DNA of 64,000 nucleotides from Roseicyclus sp. GTDB lineage: Bacteria > Pseudomonadota > Alphaproteobacteria > Rhodobacterales > Rhodobacteraceae. The notes beneath the pieces are model-generated. The model did not search any database and was not told where the DNA came from. It saw nothing but the letters and a program-made list of their open reading frames with translations. The stretch covers positions 1 through 64,000 of the forward strand of contig NZ_JAGYJN010000007.1 in assembly GCF_018402035.1 (NCBI RefSeq), written 5' to 3'. This document shows, one piece after another, positions 52,308 through 60,523 of this stretch; positions within the stretch are counted from its first letter, which is position 1; each line of letters begins with the position of its first letter. Made by a program: the position numbers and the translations under genes.

Positions 52308-52317
52308 TTGATGCGCT

Positions 52318-52346
52318 GGTACGCAATGGCATGGTACGCAATGGCA
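52318..52346 (+). repeat. Tandem 14-bp repeat upstream of the integrase
   Basis: GGTACGCAATGGCA occurs at 52318-52331 and again at 52333-52346. It may be another protein-binding site of the attachment region. Confidence 0.55.
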
Positions 52347-52423
52347 CGGAATATTCAATATAATATGATATATATAAGGAAAAATGCAGCACTATGGTTC
52401 AGCGCGAAACTATCTAGCAGATA

Positions 52424-52469
52424 ATTGTGGATCAGGAGGTCCCCCGTTCAAGCCGGGGCGCTGGTACCA
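52424..52469 (+). other. attR core (46 bp)
   Basis: Exact copy of 27564-27609. The bases to its left (AGATA) do not continue the tRNA, so only the tRNA 3' half is repeated. Confidence 0.9.
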
Positions 52470-52473
52470 CCCC

Positions 52474-52791
52474 TCACTCCCCGATGCGGAATTCCTGCAC
52501 CAAGGTGCGGGTTTCGCTGTCATAAACGCGGATCACCCCATCATCGCCGACGATCACGCTTTGCCCGTCGATCACGCTGATGCCCACCGCCCCGACCCCT
52601 GCGGGCAGGGTGAAATCGCCCGGTGCCACCAACACAGGCACAGAAGTTGCGTTCAGCCGGATGACAAGCAGCGCCACGATGGTTAAGACGCCGATGATCA
52701 TCACCGCGGTCAGCACCGTCACCAACCCCTTCAACCACCGAAGGGAGGCGGGCAAAGCATCGGGCAATTCCGCGTCAGGGGGCGTTTTCAT
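52474..52791 (-). CDS. Small membrane protein, DUF6476-like
   Basis: 105 residues from ATG 52791: a short acidic-proline start, ASLRWLKGLVTVLTAVMIIG with one transmembrane helix, then a soluble part with LPAGVGAVGISVIDGQSVIV and VYDSETRTLVQEF, which reads as a small beta structure. The family is found beside RluA-type genes in Rhodobacterales. Its ATG shares a CATG with the ATG of the divergent gene. Role unknown. Confidence 0.7.
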   Translation of the reverse strand: MKTPPDAELPDALPASLRWLKGLVTVLTAVMIIGVLTIVALLVIRLNATSVPVLVAPGDFTLPAGVGAVGISVIDGQSVIVGDDGVIRVYDSETRTLVQEFRIGE

Positions 52792-53821
52792 GGGCAGGGC
52801 CACTCGCATCGTTACGGTCCTGATCGGCCCGGACCCGGCCGGCCGCCTTGATAAGGCACTGGGCGACGCCGTGCCAGAGCACGAGGCGCTGAGCCGTTCG
52901 CGGTTGGCCCGCTTGATCGCTGATGGGGCCGTGGCGGTCAATGGCGCCTGCGTCACCGATCTGCGCGCCAAGCTGGCCGAGGGGGACCGCGTCGACATCA
53001 CGATCGACGAGGCCACCGAAGTCGCCACCGCGCCCGAGGCCATTGCGCTCAGCGTCGTTTATGAAGACGATGACCTGATCGTGATCGATAAACCCGCGGG
53101 CATGGTCGTGCATCCCGCACCCGGCACACCCGATGGCACCTTGGTCAATGCGCTGTTGCATCACTTCGGCGGCAATCTCTCGGGGATTGGCGGCGAAAAA
53201 CGCCCCGGCATCGTGCATCGCATCGACAAGGATACGTCGGGCCTTTTGGTCGTCGCCAAATCCGACCGCGCCCATCATGGGCTGGCCGCGCAATTTGCCG
53301 ATCATTCCATCGAACGCGAATATATCGCGCTTTGCCATGGCGCACCCGATCCGGGCGATCCGCGCTTGAACGGGGTGCGCGGCGTGAATTTCGAGCTGGG
53401 CGGTATCCTCAAGATCACCACCCAATTGGCCCGCCACAAAACCGACCGCCAGCGTCAGGCGGTGTTGTTCCAAGGTGGCCGCCATGCCGTCACCCGCGTC
53501 AAGCTCGAGGAAAACTTTGGCCCCGTTGCGCGCGTCACCTGCCGGTTAGAGACAGGGCGCACCCATCAAATTCGTGTGCATATGACCCATGTGGGCCACG
53601 CGCTGATTGGCGATCCGGTCTATGGCGGGCGTAGGCGCGTATCGGAAAAACTGTTCGGCGCAGCTCTGGCCGAACGCATCAACGCCTTTCCGCGCCAAGC
53701 GCTGCATGCCGCAAAGCTTGGCTTTCGCCACCCGGTCAGTGATGACGATCTGCTGTTTTCCGCCGATCTGCCCGAAGATATGGCCGCGTTAGTGGATGAC
53801 TTGCGCGCGGTCACAGCCTGA
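52790..53821 (+). CDS. RluA-family 23S rRNA pseudouridine synthase (RluD-like)
   Basis: 343 residues. An S4-like start (RLDKALGDAVPEHEALSRSRLARLIADGAVAVNG; key stretch LSRSRLARLI), then the catalytic motif GIVHRIDKDTSGLLVVAKSD with the active aspartate near residue 142, and GRTHQIRVHMTHVGHALIGDPVYG near residue 250. RluD modifies helix 69 of 23S rRNA. The start is not certain because the upstream gene on the other strand begins in the same CATG. Confidence 0.93.
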   Translation: MGRATRIVTVLIGPDPAGRLDKALGDAVPEHEALSRSRLARLIADGAVAVNGACVTDLRAKLAEGDRVDITIDEATEVATAPEAIALSVVYEDDDLIVIDKPAGMVVHPAPGTPDGTLVNALLHHFGGNLSGIGGEKRPGIVHRIDKDTSGLLVVAKSDRAHHGLAAQFADHSIEREYIALCHGAPDPGDPRLNGVRGVNFELGGILKITTQLARHKTDRQRQAVLFQGGRHAVTRVKLEENFGPVARVTCRLETGRTHQIRVHMTHVGHALIGDPVYGGRRRVSEKLFGAALAERINAFPRQALHAAKLGFRHPVSDDDLLFSADLPEDMAALVDDLRAVTA

Positions 53822-53916
53822 TCTGTGCAAATGTGCAATGATTTATCACGACATTGCGACTTGCTGTTCATCTACGTGAAGGTCATGATCTGAACGCTTC
53901 GGTTCACTTCCACCTC

Positions 53917-53946
53917 TTGACAGAAAGTTAACCGATTTTACTTAAT
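53917..53946 (+). promoter_or_regulatory. Candidate promoter of rpoH
   Basis: TTGACA at 53917-53922, then 16 bases and TACTTA (or 18 bases and CTTAAT), 33 bases before the rpoH ATG. The -35 box is perfect; the -10 is weak. Confidence 0.5.
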
Positions 53947-53978
53947 CCCCGGTGCAACCTGATAGGGGGGCTTGATCG

Positions 53979-54875
53979 ATGACCAGTTACACCAATTTGC
54001 CGGCACCTTCGCCGGAACAGGGTCTCAACCGCTATCTTCAAGAAATCCGGCGTTTCCCGATGCTGGAACCCGAAGAGGAATATATGCTGGCCAAGCGCTG
54101 GGTCGAAGATCAAGACCGCGCTGCCGCCCATAAGCTTGTCACCTCGCATCTGCGCTTGGCCGCGAAAATCGCCATGGGCTATCGCGGCTACGGCCTGCCG
54201 CAGGCCGAAGTCATCTCCGAGGCGAATGTCGGCCTGATGCAGGCGGTCAAGAAATTCGACCCCGAAAAGGGCTTTCGCCTTGCCACCTACGCGATGTGGT
54301 GGATTCGCGCCGCGATCCAAGAATACGTCCTGCGCTCTTGGTCGATGGTCAAACTCGGCACCACCAGCGCGCAGAAAAAGCTGTTTTTCAACCTGCGCAA
54401 GGCCAAGGCCCGCATCGGCGCGTTGGAAGAGGGTGATCTGCGCCCTGAAAACGTCGCCCGCATCGCCCATGATCTCGGCGTGACCGAGACTGAGGTGATC
54501 TCGATGAACCGGCGTCTGTCGGGGGGCGATGCCTCGCTCAACGCGACCATCGGCTCCGAGGATGATGGCGCGACGCAATGGCAAGATTGGCTCGAAGATA
54601 CCGATGCCGATCAAGCGGGCGATTACGCCGAGCGTGAGGAATACGAAAGCCGCATGGCGCTGATGACGCAGGCGATGGGCGTGCTCAACGAGCGCGAGCG
54701 CGAGATTTTGACCCAACGCCGCCTGCGCGACGACCCCGTCACGCTCGAGGATCTCTCCGCTGTCTATAGCGTCAGCCGCGAGCGTATTCGCCAGATCGAA
54801 GTGCGCGCTTTCGAAAAGCTGCAAACCCGCATGCGCGAACTGGCCCGCGAGCAAGGCATGCTGGCCACCGCCTGA
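53979..54875 (+). CDS. rpoH: RNA polymerase sigma factor RpoH (sigma-32)
   Basis: 298 residues. SHLRLAAKIAMGYRGYGLP and ISEANVGLMQAVKKFDPEKGFRLATYAMWWIRAAIQEY are sigma-70 region 2 (key stretch FRLATYAMWWIRAAI). AQKKLFFNLRKAKARIG holds the RpoH box. LEDLSAVYSVSRERIRQIEVRAF is region 4.2. It directs heat-shock transcription. Of the two RpoH types common in this order this one looks like the classical RpoHI (LNRYLQEIRRFPMLEPEEEY). Confidence 0.96.
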   Translation: MTSYTNLPAPSPEQGLNRYLQEIRRFPMLEPEEEYMLAKRWVEDQDRAAAHKLVTSHLRLAAKIAMGYRGYGLPQAEVISEANVGLMQAVKKFDPEKGFRLATYAMWWIRAAIQEYVLRSWSMVKLGTTSAQKKLFFNLRKAKARIGALEEGDLRPENVARIAHDLGVTETEVISMNRRLSGGDASLNATIGSEDDGATQWQDWLEDTDADQAGDYAEREEYESRMALMTQAMGVLNEREREILTQRRLRDDPVTLEDLSAVYSVSRERIRQIEVRAFEKLQTRMRELAREQGMLATA

Positions 54876-54994
54876 AGAAGCCAAGCAAGACCGCGCGGCG
54901 CGGGGGCAAACCCTCGCGCCGCTATGCATTCGCGCCTTGCACCGCGCCCCTGATGGCCGCTACCAAAAGCCAAAGATGCAGGGGGAAAGCGCGC

Positions 54995-55987
54995 ATGACC
55001 GATCACATTCGTTGGGGCATTTTGGGCGCTGCGGGCTTTGCGCGCAAGACCATGGCCCCCGCCATCAACGCGGCGCAAAGATCGCGCCTTGTGGCACTCG
55101 CCACCCGCGACCCGGCCCGTGCCGCCCCCTTTGCCGCCATCGCGCCGGGTCTGCGCGTGCATGACAGCTATGACGCGCTTTTGGCCGATCCGGGGATCGA
55201 CGCGGTCTATATCCCGCTGCCCAATGCGCTGCATGTCGATTGGTCGATCCGCGCGGCCCATGCGGGCAAGGCGGTCTTGTGCGAAAAACCCATCGCCCTG
55301 CATGCGGATGATTTCGACCGCCTGATCGCCGCGCGCGAGGCCACCGGCCACCTGATCGCGGAAGGATGGATGCCCGCCCATCACCCGCAATGGCAAACCG
55401 TGCGTGACCTGATCGCCCAAGGCGCGCTTGGCCAGCTTCACAGCGTCACCGGCGCCTTTACCTATGGGCTTGCCGATCCCGGCAATATCCGGCTTTCCGC
55501 CGATCTGGCCGGCGGCGCGTTGCGCGATGTGGGCGTCTATCCCATCGGGGCCTTCCGCTTTGCCACCGGGCGAGAGCCCCAGATCCTCTGGGCCGATGCG
55601 ATCCGCGAGAACGGCGTCGATACCTCCGCTTGGGTGCAGGCGCGCGCGGGCGATATCCGCTTCTCCTTCCATGTCTCGATGCGCACCACCCGCTATCAAT
55701 CCATGGTCTTCGAAGGCAGCCATGGGCGGCTGAGCGTCATGGCCCCCTTCAACCCCGGCCAATACGGCCAAGCCGACCTTCACCTCGCCATCGAGGGCGC
55801 GCCGCTGCGCATCATCTCCTTCCCCGATGCGCGACAATACGCTCTACAGGTCGAAGCGGTCGCCGCGACCCTTCTCGACGGGGCCGCTTTCCCCTATCCT
55901 CTCGAAGTCGCGCGCGGCACACAGGCCGCAATCGACGCCGTATTTGCAAAGTTGGATGAGAAAGGTGTCGCGTATGGACCGCAATGA
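54995..55987 (+). CDS. Gfo/Idh/MocA family oxidoreductase
   Basis: 330 residues. The Rossmann start is RWGILGAAGFARKTMAPAI, the hallmark EKP occurs in VLCEKPIALHADDF near residue 97, and the C-terminal domain carries GGALRDVGVYPIGAFRFATG. These enzymes oxidise or reduce sugars, inositols or trans-dihydrodiols with NAD(P). Substrate not evident. Its end overlaps the next gene by 14 bases. Confidence 0.9.
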   Translation: MTDHIRWGILGAAGFARKTMAPAINAAQRSRLVALATRDPARAAPFAAIAPGLRVHDSYDALLADPGIDAVYIPLPNALHVDWSIRAAHAGKAVLCEKPIALHADDFDRLIAAREATGHLIAEGWMPAHHPQWQTVRDLIAQGALGQLHSVTGAFTYGLADPGNIRLSADLAGGALRDVGVYPIGAFRFATGREPQILWADAIRENGVDTSAWVQARAGDIRFSFHVSMRTTRYQSMVFEGSHGRLSVMAPFNPGQYGQADLHLAIEGAPLRIISFPDARQYALQVEAVAATLLDGAAFPYPLEVARGTQAAIDAVFAKLDEKGVAYGPQ

Positions 55988-56279
55988 CGACGACAAGATC
56001 GAGGGCCGCCTGAACGGCGAACAGCCCGATGCCCCCAAGGACGGGATGGGCCTGCGCCTGCTGTATCTGGTGCTGATCTGGATCATGCTCAGCCTCAGCC
56101 AAACGGTGCTGGCGCTGATCACCGTGGTGCAATTCATCATCATGCTGGTCAACACCGGCGAGCGGAACAAGCGCCTTGCCGATTTCGGCACCGATCTGGG
56201 CATCTGGATGGCCAAGGCCGCGCGCTACCAATCCGCGGCCTCCGAGGTCAAGCCCTGGCCCTGGACCGATCTGGATTGA
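55974..56279 (+). CDS. DUF4389-like small membrane protein
   Basis: 101 residues. One or two hydrophobic helices (LRLLYLVLIWIMLSLSQTVLALITVVQFI; key stretch LVLIWIMLSLSQTVLAL), followed by GERNKRLADFGTDLGIWMAKAARYQSA, which matches the DUF4389 C-terminal pattern. Function unknown. Translationally overlaps the oxidoreductase gene. Confidence 0.78.
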   Translation: MDRNDDDKIEGRLNGEQPDAPKDGMGLRLLYLVLIWIMLSLSQTVLALITVVQFIIMLVNTGERNKRLADFGTDLGIWMAKAARYQSAASEVKPWPWTDLD

Positions 56280-56339
56280 CGCGCGCATATCGCGGCCCAT
56301 CTCAAGGCGTCACCACATCGCGCCACAGGAGCAAGCCAG

Positions 56340-56585
56340 ATGTCCGACGATACCCCGATCATCGCCCAGAAATCCCCCTTTCCGGTCGAGGTCACCGCCG
56401 GAAAGACCTATTTCTGGTGCAGCTGTGGCCGGTCGCAAAATCAGCCCTTCTGCGATGGCTCGCACAAAGGCACCCCGTTCCAGCCGCAAAAATGGACCGC
56501 CGAGAAAGATGGCCGCGCGTTTTTCTGCGGCTGCAAGGCCAGCGCGAACAAGCCGCTCTGCGACGGCGCGCACACCAAGCTCTAG
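56340..56585 (+). CDS. CDGSH iron-sulfur domain protein (two motifs)
   Basis: 81 residues with two copies of the C-x-C ... CDGxH cluster motif: CSCGRSQNQPFCDGSH near residue 27 and CGCKASANKPLCDGAH near residue 63. Each binds a redox-active [2Fe-2S] cluster through three cysteines and one histidine. Small bacterial tandem CDGSH proteins are thought to act in iron or redox balance. Good ribosome site (CAGGAG) before the ATG. Confidence 0.93.
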   Translation: MSDDTPIIAQKSPFPVEVTAGKTYFWCSCGRSQNQPFCDGSHKGTPFQPQKWTAEKDGRAFFCGCKASANKPLCDGAHTKL

Positions 56586-56604
56586 GGTGGCGCGATGGGG
56601 GGCT

Positions 56605-58434
56605 TCAGCCCTCCATCGCCTCCAACTCGTCGATGAAGCCCTCGATCATCGACAGCCCTTTGTCCCAGAACGCCGGGTCTGAGGCATCGAGGCCAAAGGG
56701 TGCCAGCAATTCCTTGTGGTGCTTCGATCCGCCCGCCTTGAGCATCTCGAAATACTTCTCCTCGAACCCCGGCGCGCCCTCGGCATAGACGGCGTAAAGC
56801 GCATTCACCAAGCCGTCGCCAAAGGCATAGGCATAGACGTAAAAGGGCGAATGCACGAAATGCGGGATATAGGCCCAGAAGCGGTCATAGCCTTCCATGA
56901 AGTCGAACACCGGCCCTAGGCTTTCGGCCTGCACGCTCATCCACAGCGCGCCGATGTCGTCGGGCGTCAACTCGCCTTCACCCCGCGCGGCATGAAGCTT
57001 GCACTCGAAATCGTAAAACGCGATCTGGCGCACCACCGTGTTGATCATATCCTCGACCTTACCGGCGAGTAGCACCTTGCGCGTGGCCTGATCTGATGCC
57101 TCGGCCAACATGGTGCGGAAGGTCAGCATCTCGCCAAACACACTCGCCGTCTCGGCCAAGGTGAGCGGCGTGGCCGAGAGCAACTCACCTTGCTCGGCGG
57201 CCAGCCGCTGATGCACACCGTGACCCAACTCATGGGCCAAGGTCATCACATCGCGCGGTTTGCCAAGATAGTTCAGCATCACGTAAGGATGCACATCGCT
57301 GACGGTGGGATGGGCAAAGGCACCGGGCGCCTTGCCCTCCTTCACACCCGCATCAATCCAGCCTTGGGTGAAGAACGGCTCGGCCAGCCGGGCCAGATCG
57401 GGGTGGAACCCCGCATAGGCGCGGCTCACCAGATCGCGCGCCTCTTCCCAGCCGAAAATGCGGTTCTCCTGCATCGGCAGCGGCGCGTTGCGATCCCAGA
57501 CCTGCAACCGCTCTAACCCCAGCCACCGCGCTTTGAGCGCGTAATAGCGGTGCGACAGCCTTGGGTATGCCGCCACCACCGCATTGCGCAGCGCCTCGAC
57601 CACCTCGGGCTCGACATGGTTCGACAAATGCCGCCCCATCTGCGGGGAGGGCAGCTTGCGCCAGCGATCGGAAATCTCTTTCTCCTTGGCCAGCGTATTG
57701 TGCACCCGCGCAAACAGCGGGAGTTTCTCACCAAACCCCTCGGCCAGCGCACGCGCGCCCGCCTCGCGCCGCGCGCGGTCGGGATCGGTCATCAGGTTCA
57801 GCGTCGCCTCGATGCCCAGCTGCTCGCCTGCAACATCGAAATGCATCCCCGCGATGGTCTCATCAAAAAGCTTGTTCCACGCACTCGCCCCCACGACCGA
57901 TTGATCATGCAGAAAGGTCTCCAACTCGTCGGATAGCTGGTAGGGGGCCATCGCGCGCATCCGGTCAAACACGGGGCGGTAACGCGCCAAATCCGCATCA
58001 GCGCCAAAAACCGCAGCATAGCGCGCCTCGGGGATGCGGTTGAACTCAAGGCTGAAAAACACCAGCGCCGTCGTGCAAGCGGTGATCTCGTCTTGCATAT
58101 CCGACATGAACTTGGCCCGCACTGGGTCGGTGGTGTGCTGGTAATAGCGCAACCCCGCATAGGACATGATCCGCCCCGCCACCCGGTCGATCGCCTCGTA
58201 GCGGCGCACACAGGCCAGCATCGCCGCCGCGTCGAGCGCCGCCAACTGCCCCGCATAGGCAGCGGCGAAATCGGCACATTCCGCCGCGAGCCAAGCCAGA
58301 TCGCGGGTCAACTCGGGTGCATCAGGCGCGGTATAAAGATCGGAAAGATCCCATTCAGGCAGTCGCCCAAGCGGCACGCCGCCTGCATCGGTGGCGGCAT
58401 CGCGGGCAATTGGGGCGGCAAAGGACAGGGCCAT
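56605..58434 (-). CDS. pepF: M3 family oligoendopeptidase (PepF-like)
   Basis: 609 residues from ATG 58434, chosen because GAGG lies six bases upstream (ATG 58446 is also in frame). The zinc motif HELGHGVH (HExxH) is near residue 400, preceded by the family context MLNYLGKPRDVMTLAHELGH (key stretch DVMTLAHELGHGVH), with the distal glutamate in TPLTLAETASVFGE. It cleaves short peptides in the cytoplasm. Followed at the other end by a convergent CDGSH gene. Confidence 0.93.
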   Translation of the reverse strand: MALSFAAPIARDAATDAGGVPLGRLPEWDLSDLYTAPDAPELTRDLAWLAAECADFAAAYAGQLAALDAAAMLACVRRYEAIDRVAGRIMSYAGLRYYQHTTDPVRAKFMSDMQDEITACTTALVFFSLEFNRIPEARYAAVFGADADLARYRPVFDRMRAMAPYQLSDELETFLHDQSVVGASAWNKLFDETIAGMHFDVAGEQLGIEATLNLMTDPDRARREAGARALAEGFGEKLPLFARVHNTLAKEKEISDRWRKLPSPQMGRHLSNHVEPEVVEALRNAVVAAYPRLSHRYYALKARWLGLERLQVWDRNAPLPMQENRIFGWEEARDLVSRAYAGFHPDLARLAEPFFTQGWIDAGVKEGKAPGAFAHPTVSDVHPYVMLNYLGKPRDVMTLAHELGHGVHQRLAAEQGELLSATPLTLAETASVFGEMLTFRTMLAEASDQATRKVLLAGKVEDMINTVVRQIAFYDFECKLHAARGEGELTPDDIGALWMSVQAESLGPVFDFMEGYDRFWAYIPHFVHSPFYVYAYAFGDGLVNALYAVYAEGAPGFEEKYFEMLKAGGSKHHKELLAPFGLDASDPAFWDKGLSMIEGFIDELEAMEG

Positions 58435-58511
58435 ATCAAACCTCATGAAATCCATCTTTCCCCTGATATGCCCTTGCGCGCCCAAGGTCTCAACCCACAG
58501 CGGGTCCAATC

Positions 58512-58545
58512 CTTCTCTGTTTCATAAATATCCCGGGGGGAGGCG
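58512..58545 (-). repeat. Dispersed intergenic element with GATATTT core, second copy
   Basis: Minus-strand GCCTCCCCCCGGGATATTTA then TGAAACAGAGAAGG, similar to 22180-22215. Confidence 0.5.
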
Positions 58546-58565
58546 GCCCAAAGGGACGCCGTCGG

Positions 58566-58621
58566 GGGGCAGCGCCCCCCGCCAGAAAGCGCAAGGGGCA
58601 GCGCCCCCCGCCAGAAAGCGC
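58566..58621 (+). repeat. Tandem GC-rich repeat, two units of 29 bp
   Basis: GGGGCAGCGCCCCCCGCCAG then AAAGCGC occurs at 58566-58592 and at 58595-58621 exactly. Each unit contains a GGGGC/GCCCC hairpin. It lies between pepF and djlA and may affect transcription ending. Confidence 0.8.
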
Positions 58622-58630
58622 GCCATCGGC

Positions 58631-59317
58631 TCAGGTAGGGCGGCCTGCGATCTCTTCCCATGCGCGGTTGATCGCGATCAGCCGCCGCTCGGCCAGCCGC
58701 ATCGCTTCTTCCGGCACGCCGCGTGCCATCATCCGGTCGGGATGGGCCGCGCGCACGGCCGCACGCCATGCCGCGCGGATCTGATCAAGGCCCATCTCGG
58801 GGCTTACCCCCAAGACCGTATAGGGGTCGGGTGCCGCATCAGCGACATAGGCCGCGCGGATGCGGCGAAACACAGGCTCAGACAGCCCGAAAATCTCGGC
58901 CACCCGCGCCAAGAACGCATCCTCGGCCGGGTGATAGCTGCCATCCGCAGTGGCGATATGAAACAACCCGCCCATCAGATCGCTCAAGACCCCCTCGCGC
59001 GCGCGCCCGGCAAACATCCGCGCGATGCGCCCGGCATATTCCTCGAACCCCGCCACATCCTCGCGCGCAAGGTTAAAGACCCTTGCCGCCGCGCGCTCCT
59101 CGGTGGGGGGAATGTGAAACACCTGACGAAAGGCCGCCACCTCGTCGCGGGTGACCCGGCCATCGGCCTTGGCCATCTTGGCCGACAGCGCGATCACCGC
59201 GATGGTAAAGGCGACCGAGCGCTCGGGCGGGGTGCGCAGCCGGTCGAACACAACCGAGAGCCCCTCACCTTTGGCAAGGGCCGAGAGCGCGTCTTGAATG
59301 CGAGACCATAGCGACAT
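58631..59317 (-). CDS. djlA: DjlA-type co-chaperone (TerB-like plus J domain)
   Basis: 228 residues. Residues ~30-150 form a TerB-like helical domain (AFTIAVIALSAKMAKADGRVT, later LFHIATADGSYHPAEDAFL, both with the acidic ADG motif). The C-terminal J domain reads PYTVLGVSPEMGLDQIRAAWR then RAAHPDRMM with the essential HPD. It would stimulate DnaK. Unlike E. coli DjlA it shows no N-terminal membrane helix. Confidence 0.9.
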   Translation of the reverse strand: MSLWSRIQDALSALAKGEGLSVVFDRLRTPPERSVAFTIAVIALSAKMAKADGRVTRDEVAAFRQVFHIPPTEERAAARVFNLAREDVAGFEEYAGRIARMFAGRAREGVLSDLMGGLFHIATADGSYHPAEDAFLARVAEIFGLSEPVFRRIRAAYVADAAPDPYTVLGVSPEMGLDQIRAAWRAAVRAAHPDRMMARGVPEEAMRLAERRLIAINRAWEEIAGRPT

Positions 59318-59370
59318 GGCGACCGTCTTAGCCCAAAACACGCGCCCCTGTCAGCGCAAAGCGCAACCGC

Positions 59371-59841
59371 TCACAGCATTTTCTGCATCAAGACCAGATC
59401 GTGCCAGCGCCCGAATTTCCATCCCACCTCCGGCAGGCGCGCAATCTCGCGGTAGCCCAAGGCGGCGTGGAACGCCGCCCCGCCCGCATTCTCGCCTGCC
59501 ACCCCTGCGATGATCGAATGGATCGCTGCTGCGCGCGCATGGGCCTCGGCCGCCGCCATCAAGGCGCGGCCCAGCCCCGCCCCGCGCGCGCCTTGGGCCA
59601 CATGGATCGAATGCTCGACCGTATGGGCATAGCCCGGCCCTGACCGGAACTGGCCATAGATCACGAACCCCACGACCACCCCCGCCGCCTCAGCCACGAA
59701 ACAGGGTTGCGCGATAATCTGCTCCGCCAACGCGCGCGGGTCTTTTTCGGCGGTGGTAAAGGTTTGCGTCGTCTCGCGGATCACATGGTTCCAGATCGCG
59801 GCGATCCCGCCTGCATCCTCACGCCGGGCGGGTCGGATCAC
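59371..59841 (-). CDS. GNAT N-acetyltransferase (phosphinothricin-acetyltransferase-like)
   Basis: 156 residues from GTG 59841, coupled to the upstream VOC gene by GTGA. RPARREDAGGIAAIWNHVIR at the start and VAQGARGAGLGRALMAAAEAHA (acetyl-CoA loop, key stretch GARGAGLGRALM) near residue 85 are typical; NAGGAAFHAALGYREIARLPEVGWKFGRW is the usual end (key stretch FHAALGYREI). The subfamily acetylates amino-acid analogues; substrate unknown. Confidence 0.88.
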   Translation of the reverse strand: MIRPARREDAGGIAAIWNHVIRETTQTFTTAEKDPRALAEQIIAQPCFVAEAAGVVVGFVIYGQFRSGPGYAHTVEHSIHVAQGARGAGLGRALMAAAEAHARAAAIHSIIAGVAGENAGGAAFHAALGYREIARLPEVGWKFGRWHDLVLMQKML

Positions 59842-60449
59842 AAAACCACCTCGCCATTGGGCGTGGCGATGCGCGCCTCCATCCTCGGGGTAGGGGCCTC
59901 ATGCACCGTGATCCGGGCATCCGCGACAAGCGGCGCCAGCGCCGCGCGGAGCGCGCTCGCCTGCGGCGAATAAAGCGTCAACCCCACCAACCGCGCGCCC
60001 AGATCGGTCAGGCGGGGTGCCGGGTGCGCCGTGCCTTGCCACTGGATCAACGCGGGAAACAGCCCGTCAAAGGGCAAGATCCCATCCTCGGGCACGCCCA
60101 TGCGCCAGCGCAGATCGGCGCGCGCTAAATCCCAAGGCCGCCCCGTGCCGCGCGGTGCTTGCGCCAAAGCCGCCTCCAGATCATCGCAGCGGCAGATCCA
60201 AGTGGTCGCGCGCGGCGCGCCGGTGAAACGGTCCAGATCGAACCAGCGCGGCTGCGCCGGGGCCGCGCCCTCGGGGTCAATCGCGATGACTTCAAGGTAA
60301 TCCGGGCCCAGCGACATCAGCCGGTTATGCGTGCCCATATGCGGATGCTGCCCACCGGGCTGGAGGGGCAAGCCCAGCTTTGCCTCCACCGCCTGTGCGC
60401 CCGCCGCCAGATCGGTTGCCGCCACCGCGATATGATCAAGAACCAGCAT
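59838..60449 (-). CDS. VOC-superfamily (glyoxalase-like) protein
   Basis: 203 residues starting LVLDHIAVAATDLAAGAQAV, the first VOC beta-alpha unit with its metal histidine, then HPHMGTHNRLMSLGPDYLEVIAIDP with a second histidine and glutamate. The second half (VGLTLYSPQASALRAAL) repeats the fold weakly. It resembles the glyoxalase-like domain proteins of unknown substrate. First gene of a two-gene unit with the acetyltransferase. Confidence 0.82.
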   Translation of the reverse strand: MLVLDHIAVAATDLAAGAQAVEAKLGLPLQPGGQHPHMGTHNRLMSLGPDYLEVIAIDPEGAAPAQPRWFDLDRFTGAPRATTWICRCDDLEAALAQAPRGTGRPWDLARADLRWRMGVPEDGILPFDGLFPALIQWQGTAHPAPRLTDLGARLVGLTLYSPQASALRAALAPLVADARITVHEAPTPRMEARIATPNGEVVL

Positions 60450-60523
60450 CCCCGTCGCCTCTTGCCTGCATTGCGTCGCCCAGCGCCTTGCGCCTTTGTG
60501 CAAAACCCTTTCTTGTCGCGCCC

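Larger units (their letters stand above)
27564..52469 (+). mobile_element. Integrative element (~24.9 kb) inserted in tRNA-His
   Basis: Bounded by perfect 46-bp direct repeats that are the 3' half of tRNA-His, with a tyrosine integrase reading inward 143 bases from the right repeat. Cargo order: IS remnants, catabolic and transport genes (28.2-42.8 kb), nested IS elements (43.6-46.1 kb), a two-gene cassette of unknown function (46.4-47.7 kb), and a satellite-like core (HGGxSTGP protein, P4-type primase-helicase, AlpA-like regulator, integrase; 48.0-52.3 kb). No conjugation, capsid or packaging gene is visible, so transfer would need a helper. Confidence 0.88.

Noticed and set aside
58566-58621. 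Tandem repeat as a possible CRISPR start
   Set aside because: Only two units of 29 bp with a two-base gap, no spacers and no cas gene; it is a GC-rich tandem duplication.
60450-60523. 6S RNA upstream of 5-formyl-THF cyclo-ligase
   Set aside because: The linkage is common in Proteobacteria, but only 74 free bases exist here, far less than a 6S RNA, and no long bulged hairpin is visible.
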